NCBI RefSeq assembly: GCF_913773635.1
Contig: NZ_CAJYGQ010000013.1
Coordinates: 297,973 to 361,972 of the forward strand
Source: an uncultured Mucilaginibacter sp.
Lineage (GTDB): Bacteria > Bacteroidota > Bacteroidia > Sphingobacteriales > Sphingobacteriaceae
Direction: 5' to 3'
Length of the DNA: 64,000 nucleotides
How positions within the stretch are numbered: position 1 is the stretch's first letter; each line of letters opens with the position of its first letter. The translations under genes and the position numbers were made by a program. The notes beneath the pieces are model-generated. The model was given only the letters and a program-made list of their open reading frames with translations. It was not told the origin of the DNA and searched no databases. Positions 59,881 through 64,000 of this stretch are shown in pieces.

Positions 59881-61488
59881 TTAATGGCCGCCTGCCGCCT
59901 CCACATGATCAAGGTCGATGCCTTGTTTCCTCAACTCGCCACTTACTTTCCAGGCAAAAAATGCAAGGTAAGCAAAACCTAAAACAGGTATTACGTATGA
60001 TAAGTGAATACCGCTGGTATCAGCCAGTATACCTTGTACCGGCGGAATAATTGATCCACCTAAAATCATCATAATTAAAAACGCCGAGCCCTGGCTGGTG
60101 TACTTACCTAAGCCGGTTACTGATAAGGCAAAAATTGAAGGCCACATTATTGAACAGCAAAGGCCGCCGCTTATGAAAGCAAAGGTAGCCACAATACCTG
60201 TAGTAAATAAGCCAATAAGCATAAAAACAACGCCTAACAAGCCAAACACCGTAAGCGTGCGTGCAGGCTTTTGGTTACCTATAAAGAATGCTGCGATCAT
60301 TACAGCTATGCAGATGGCATAAGGATATAAATGACTTATGTTGGCACCTGTAAGGTAGTTTACCAGCAAAATTATACCAAAGGCTACAAATGGCATCAAC
60401 ACAGTTAATATGTAATTGGTTGATTGCTTTAATTTGAAAGCTCCTACGGCACCAGCCCAGCGTCCAATCATCAAACTACCCCAGTATAAAGAGATAAACG
60501 GGGCTATGGCCGACTCGTTATAGCCGCCAAACTCAGGCAGTACTAGTAGTGCGCCAAGGTTACTTTGAATGGTTACTTCGGTACCTACATATGTGAAGAT
60601 AGCCAGCATACCATAAATTAACTGCGGATACTGCATGGCACCCCATCCGCTACTGTCTTTACGTGCGGCTAAAAGAGCTCTTATAAGTGCCGTTAAAATG
60701 ATGATTAAAGAAAGGTATACAAAATATGCCTGCGATAAGTGAGTAGCGTTGCTGAGTGGTCCGGCGGCTAAGATTAAACAGAAGGCAACAAATATAACCA
60801 GTAAAGGCTTGTTAGCTTTCGTGCTTTGTTCCATTTCCTCATCACTGGTAACTTTGGGTAAATCTGACTTCCAAAAGAAGATAGCAACGGCTACAAACAA
60901 ACCTGCTAAAATGTAGTACAGGTTGTTAACGGCTGATATTTCAACTGTTCCACCGCCCGAGTTTGATGCTGTACCAAAAAGCATTACACCTACAATTATA
61001 GGTCCCATTAAACCACCGAAGTTGTTTACTGCACCAGCAAAGTTAAGCCTGTGCGCACCTGTTTCGGGCTCGCCCAATGCAATTACAAAGGGGTTAGCTG
61101 CAGTTTGCTGTAACGAAAAGCCAATGGCAATCACAAAAAACGCCGCAAGGATAAATCCAAACTGGCCCGATCCAATAGCCGGAACCATGCCCAGTGCACC
61201 AACAGCCGATATAATAAGACCGTAAATAATGCCGTTTTTATAACCTATTTTATTGAGTATATCAACCTTACTGGCTTGTGATGCAAAGTATAAAATAAGC
61301 GAGCCAATAAAATAACCACCGTAAAAAGTAAAATCTATAAGCTGCGATTCAAATTGCGATAAGTTAAAGTGTGCTTTACAAAAAGGAATAAAAATACCAT
61401 TTGAAGCGGCCAAAAAGCCCCAGAAAAAGAATACGGTTATAAGCGTATAGAGAGCTGAGCCATAATTTTTGTTGGTTTTGTATTCCAT
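59881..61488 (-). CDS. MFS sugar:proton symporter, FucP-like
   Basis: A 535-residue, about 12-helix permease of the FucP/GluP group: FFWGFLAASNGIFIPFCKAHF at the start (like FucP), LQQTAANPFVIALGEP and GAHRLNFAGAVNNFGG in helix 5, SIMWPSIFALSVTGLGKYTSQGSAFLIMMILGGSIIPPVQG near the end. The loop between the halves is longer than in E. coli FucP. It probably imports L-fucose, galactose or glucose with H+. It forms a transcript with the dCMP deaminase gene, an unexpected partner. Confidence 0.87.
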   Translation of the reverse strand: MEYKTNKNYGSALYTLITVFFFWGFLAASNGIFIPFCKAHFNLSQFESQLIDFTFYGGYFIGSLILYFASQASKVDILNKIGYKNGIIYGLIISAVGALGMVPAIGSGQFGFILAAFFVIAIGFSLQQTAANPFVIALGEPETGAHRLNFAGAVNNFGGLMGPIIVGVMLFGTASNSGGGTVEISAVNNLYYILAGLFVAVAIFFWKSDLPKVTSDEEMEQSTKANKPLLVIFVAFCLILAAGPLSNATHLSQAYFVYLSLIIILTALIRALLAARKDSSGWGAMQYPQLIYGMLAIFTYVGTEVTIQSNLGALLVLPEFGGYNESAIAPFISLYWGSLMIGRWAGAVGAFKLKQSTNYILTVLMPFVAFGIILLVNYLTGANISHLYPYAICIAVMIAAFFIGNQKPARTLTVFGLLGVVFMLIGLFTTGIVATFAFISGGLCCSIMWPSIFALSVTGLGKYTSQGSAFLIMMILGGSIIPPVQGILADTSGIHLSYVIPVLGFAYLAFFAWKVSGELRKQGIDLDHVEAAGGH

Positions 61489-61643
61489 GTTAAGCAGTGG
61501 TTAATCGGGATTTAATTTTGCTAACATAATATAATTTTTTGAAAATTTTAGCCATTACATTTACAACTTGGCAACAACATTATTACCTTTTTTTGTTTAA
61601 CATATAAGTTGCATATTCGCCGCGGGTAAATTAATCCTGTATA

Positions 61644-62297
61644 ATGATTGAAGCTATTATTTCGGGAATAGGTATTGGACTGGTACTCACCTTTATAACA
61701 GGTCCGGTATTTTTTGCCCTTATAAAAACAAGTATTGAGAAGGGCTTTCAAGCCGGTGCAGCATTAGCATTAGGTGTTGTTAGCAGCGATGTAGTGTTTG
61801 TAGGAGCTATCATCTTCGGCTCACAGTTTTTTGAGGTACCTGCTTCGGCCAAAGTGTGGTTGGGTGTTATAGGCAGCGTAATTCTTTTAATAATAGGCAC
61901 TCATTACCTTACCAAAAAGCCTGAAATTGATTATGACTCGCACACCCCTGCCAAGGTAAACAGGGCAGGATATTTTTTCAAGGGTTTCTTAATGTGCATA
62001 TTCAATCCAACGCTGTTATTTCATTGGATTACAGTAATTGGTACAGCAAGCACCATGTTTCATGCAGGTGTGCATAACAGGCAACTTAAAATAGGTGTAA
62101 TGTTTTTAACCATACTATGCATTCAGTTTGGTATGGATACGCTCAAGGCCTTTTACGCCAACAAGCTGCGTGATAAGATATCATTCAAATTAGTTCACCA
62201 ACTTAATTATGTGGCCGGGGCGGCGCTTATTATAGCAGCATTTGTAATTTTTGATAAGCTGGTTACCCATTACCTGTTTTCCCCTATCGGCGATTAA
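61644..62297 (+). CDS. LysE-family exporter
   Basis: A 217-residue inner-membrane exporter with five to six helices. The start GIGIGLVLTFITGPVFFALIKTSIEKGFQAG and the conserved NPTLLFHW segment (residues 114-121) fit the LysE/RhtB superfamily of amino-acid exporters. Substrate unknown. A TAATTTTG box at 61513-61520 may be its promoter with a leader of about 120 bases. Monocistronic. Confidence 0.83.
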   Translation: MIEAIISGIGIGLVLTFITGPVFFALIKTSIEKGFQAGAALALGVVSSDVVFVGAIIFGSQFFEVPASAKVWLGVIGSVILLIIGTHYLTKKPEIDYDSHTPAKVNRAGYFFKGFLMCIFNPTLLFHWITVIGTASTMFHAGVHNRQLKIGVMFLTILCIQFGMDTLKAFYANKLRDKISFKLVHQLNYVAGAALIIAAFVIFDKLVTHYLFSPIGD

Positions 62298-62378
62298 ACG
62301 AGACTTTATAAAGTGTAAAATCCGGTACAATGCAGATGATATACTCACCACAATGCACCGGCTTTATCCATAACTCAA

Positions 62379-63143
62379 TTAAATCATCATACCGCCCGAC
62401 GCTTCAATACGCTGGCCATTAACCCATCTTGCATCTTCGGTACATAAAAATGCTACAACGCCTCCTATGTCCTCCGCCACGCCCGGGCGCCCTAAGGCCG
62501 TCACACTGCTTATCATTTTCTGACGCTCGGGATCGCTTCGCAAACGGCCGCCGCCAAAATCAGTCATGATGGCACCTGGTGCCACTACGTTAGCTTTTAT
62601 ACCACGCTCACCAAGTTCTTTAGCCAGGTAGCGTGTAAATACTTCAATACTGCCCTTCATGGCCGCATAGGCCGATGAGCCCGGCATACTTACCCTGGTA
62701 AGACCTGATGATATATTTATAATGCCACCACCATCATTAAAAACGGGCAGCAGTTTTTGCGTTAAAAAGTAAACTCCTTTAAAGTGAATGTTTAACAAGT
62801 CATCAAATGTTTCTTCGGTCATTTGCTCAAAAGGCACATACGCGCCTACACCGGCATTATTAACCAGGTAGTCAATTTTTTCTGCACTAAAAGCTGTGTC
62901 TAAAAGTTCCTTTACTTTATTTATAAAGGAAGTAAAGCTGCTTATATCTCCCACATTGAATTGCAAAGCTGCTGCCTTCTGCCCTTTTTCTTTTATTTGG
63001 CTTACCACCTCTTCAGCGTCCTCTGCTTTGCTGTTGTAGGTTATAATTACATCCAAACCTTTTTCGGCTATGCGCAAGGCCATGTCTTTACCCAAGCCAC
63101 GGCTACCACCGGTTACTAAAGCTATTTTGTTTTTTGTTTCCAT
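62379..63143 (-). CDS. SDR-family oxidoreductase
   Basis: A 254-residue classical short-chain dehydrogenase with the cofactor motif TGGSRGLG (11-18), NNAG (95-98) and catalytic Ser146, Tyr159 and Lys163. The Arg in SRGLG and the lack of an Asp at the end of the second strand favour NADP(H). The substrate is not readable. I use ATG 63143; the 12 upstream codons from 63179 have no support. The gene stands alone, upstream on the minus strand of nothing obvious. Confidence 0.85.
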   Translation of the reverse strand: METKNKIALVTGGSRGLGKDMALRIAEKGLDVIITYNSKAEDAEEVVSQIKEKGQKAAALQFNVGDISSFTSFINKVKELLDTAFSAEKIDYLVNNAGVGAYVPFEQMTEETFDDLLNIHFKGVYFLTQKLLPVFNDGGGIINISSGLTRVSMPGSSAYAAMKGSIEVFTRYLAKELGERGIKANVVAPGAIMTDFGGGRLRSDPERQKMISSVTALGRPGVAEDIGGVVAFLCTEDARWVNGQRIEASGGMMI

Positions 63144-63261
63144 AGTGCTTGTTGTTTTAACAGGTGTATAACAACGCAATTACTTTTTGGTATTAACAAA
63201 TACGTTTTGTGACAAAAAGTAAACTCTAGTTATTTCCTGAACTCCTTTATACTAACAAAAA

Positions 63262-63285
63262 AGCCCCGGTATTACTACCGGGGCT
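63262..63285 (-). terminator. Terminator of purF
   Basis: A perfect 10-bp stem AGCCCCGGTA/TACCGGGGCT with a TTAC loop; on the minus strand TTTTTTG follows. It lies 34 bases after the purF stop. Confidence 0.88.
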
Positions 63286-63318
63286 GTATGATAATAAGCT
63301 AATACTTAAATGCGATAA

Positions 63319-64000
63319 TTACATGTAAGCACGCTGATTTTTACCTTCCATCCAGTTGGCAAAAGCACGGTTTACCACCTTATTTCCACCTGGAGTTGGA
63401 TAATCTCCAGAGAAATACCAATCGCCCAAATGATCAGGGCATGCAGTGTGTAGGTTATCTAATGTTTGATAAATCACCTGTACCTCTGCCTGTATTTCTT
63501 TAGGCGTTATAATTTTCGCTATACGGTCAGATATCTGCTGATCAGTGAACGGCTCATAAATGGCTTTAACGTAATTAGGCACATCCTCTTTCGGTAACTC
63601 GGCTGATGCCTTAGCTTTTTGGTATGCCTCCAGCAAAATATCTTCCTGTCCGGTTTCTTTAAGCAAGCTTACGGCAGCCTCAAACGCCACAAACTCACCC
63701 ATACGAGACATATCAATTCCATAACAGTCTGGATAACGTATTTGCGGAGCCGAAGAAACTACAATTATTTTTTTAGGCCCCAGACGGTCCAAAATTTTAA
63801 GAATACTTTGCTTTAAAGTTGTACCACGTACAATAGAGTCATCAAGTACAACCAATGTATCGGCACCTTTGTTAATAAGACCGTAAGTGGTATCATAAAC
63901 GTGGGCAACCATCTCGCTGCGGTCAGCATCCTGAGTTATAAATGTGCGGAGCTTAACGTCTTTGATAGCAATTTTCTCAACACGGGGAGCAAGGCTCAAT
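63319..64000 (-). CDS. purF: Amidophosphoribosyltransferase, C-terminal part
   Basis: First committed enzyme of purine synthesis, cut by the window edge: only the last 226 residues are here. The PRPP loop VVLDDSIVRGTTLKQSI and VVSSAPQIRYPDCYGIDMSRMGEF are the PRTase signatures of PurF. The C-terminal tail (about 110 residues, ending NQRAYM) is longer than in E. coli and typical of Bacteroidota. The glutaminase domain lies beyond the window. With purN and purH it supplies purines, but it is not in their operon. Confidence 0.93.
   Translation of the reverse strand, partial: LSLAPRVEKIAIKDVKLRTFITQDADRSEMVAHVYDTTYGLINKGADTLVVLDDSIVRGTTLKQSILKILDRLGPKKIIVVSSAPQIRYPDCYGIDMSRMGEFVAFEAAVSLLKETGQEDILLEAYQKAKASAELPKEDVPNYVKAIYEPFTDQQISDRIAKIITPKEIQAEVQVIYQTLDNLHTACPDHLGDWYFSGDYPTPGGNKVVNRAFANWMEGKNQRAYM

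Noticed and set aside
1..64000. CRISPR arrays, transposases, phage genes, toxin-antitoxin pairs, defence systems, rRNA and tRNA genes
   Set aside because: I looked for equally spaced repeats, DDE-type or integrase sequences, typical small TA pairs and tRNA cloverleaf ends, and saw none that I could support by eye; a tRNAscan or HMM search would be decisive.

Overview
The window reads as chromosomal DNA from a Bacteroidota bacterium, most likely a member of the Sphingobacteriaceae such as Mucilaginibacter or Pedobacter. The evidence is the set of gene families (GH127/DUF1680, DUF3050, DUF2167, CWC-type Cys-rich protein, DMT and fucose-permease-like transporters), start-proximal boxes of the form TAnnTTTG (the Bacteroidota sigma-A -7 element) in front of many genes, few recognisable Shine-Dalgarno sequences, and a moderate G+C content. 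The genus is an inference. I see no rRNA, tRNA, CRISPR array, transposase, integrase or phage gene; nearly everything is housekeeping or envelope biology.

Layout. 1-3.3 kb: tgt, an LptF/LptG-type permease and a DMT exporter, then a 1-kb gene-free, very AT-rich gap. 4.3-9 kb: LapA-like membrane protein, cysteine desulfurase, phosphohexomutase, a possible ncRNA or long leader, PAP2 phosphatase and ZIP transporter. 9-21 kb: DUF2167 protein, membrane pyrophosphatase, RDD protein, amino-acid permease, MFS/MarC pair, TRIC-type channel with a VWA membrane protein, DUF3253 and FabG. 21-29.5 kb: small and lipid-anchored proteins, carA, panB, a pseudouridine synthase, a YiaK-type dehydrogenase, purN and purH. 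29.6-35.4 kb: the complete rod-shape operon mreB-mreC-mreD-mrdA-rodA. 36-40.6 kb: Cys-rich protein, nrdA and nrdB behind a long structured leader. 40.6-42.7 kb: msrB, then a TetR regulator with two matching palindromic operators, one in front of itself and one in front of a two-gene membrane operon. 42.9-50 kb: GH127 arabinofuranosidase, DUF3050 protein, lipoprotein/gpmI, nadC, plsY and an M48 protease. 51-64 kb: secreted unknown protein, DUF2071, TPR protein, lon, LpxR-like protein, lipoprotein, arfB, cmk, dCMP deaminase/sugar permease pair, LysE exporter, SDR and the 3' part of purF.

Functional threads are cell-wall elongation (MreBCD, PBP2, RodA, GlmM-like mutase), lipid and envelope work (PlsY, LptF/G-type permease, LpxR-like, FabG, PAP2), and nucleotide supply (PurN, PurH, PurF, CarA, NrdA/B, Cmk, dCMP deaminase).

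I did not find an obvious new multi-gene system. The best leads are non-coding: a roughly 190-nt 5' leader of nrdB with several nested helices that matches no riboswitch class I recognise; a perfect 12-bp hairpin that contains the start codon of the VWA gene; a carA leader with an attenuator-like layout; twin TetR operators; and a set of intergenic inverted repeats, some of which make false N-terminal extensions in naive ORF calls. Among proteins, the TGT enzyme has lost the three zinc-binding cysteines of the canonical family.
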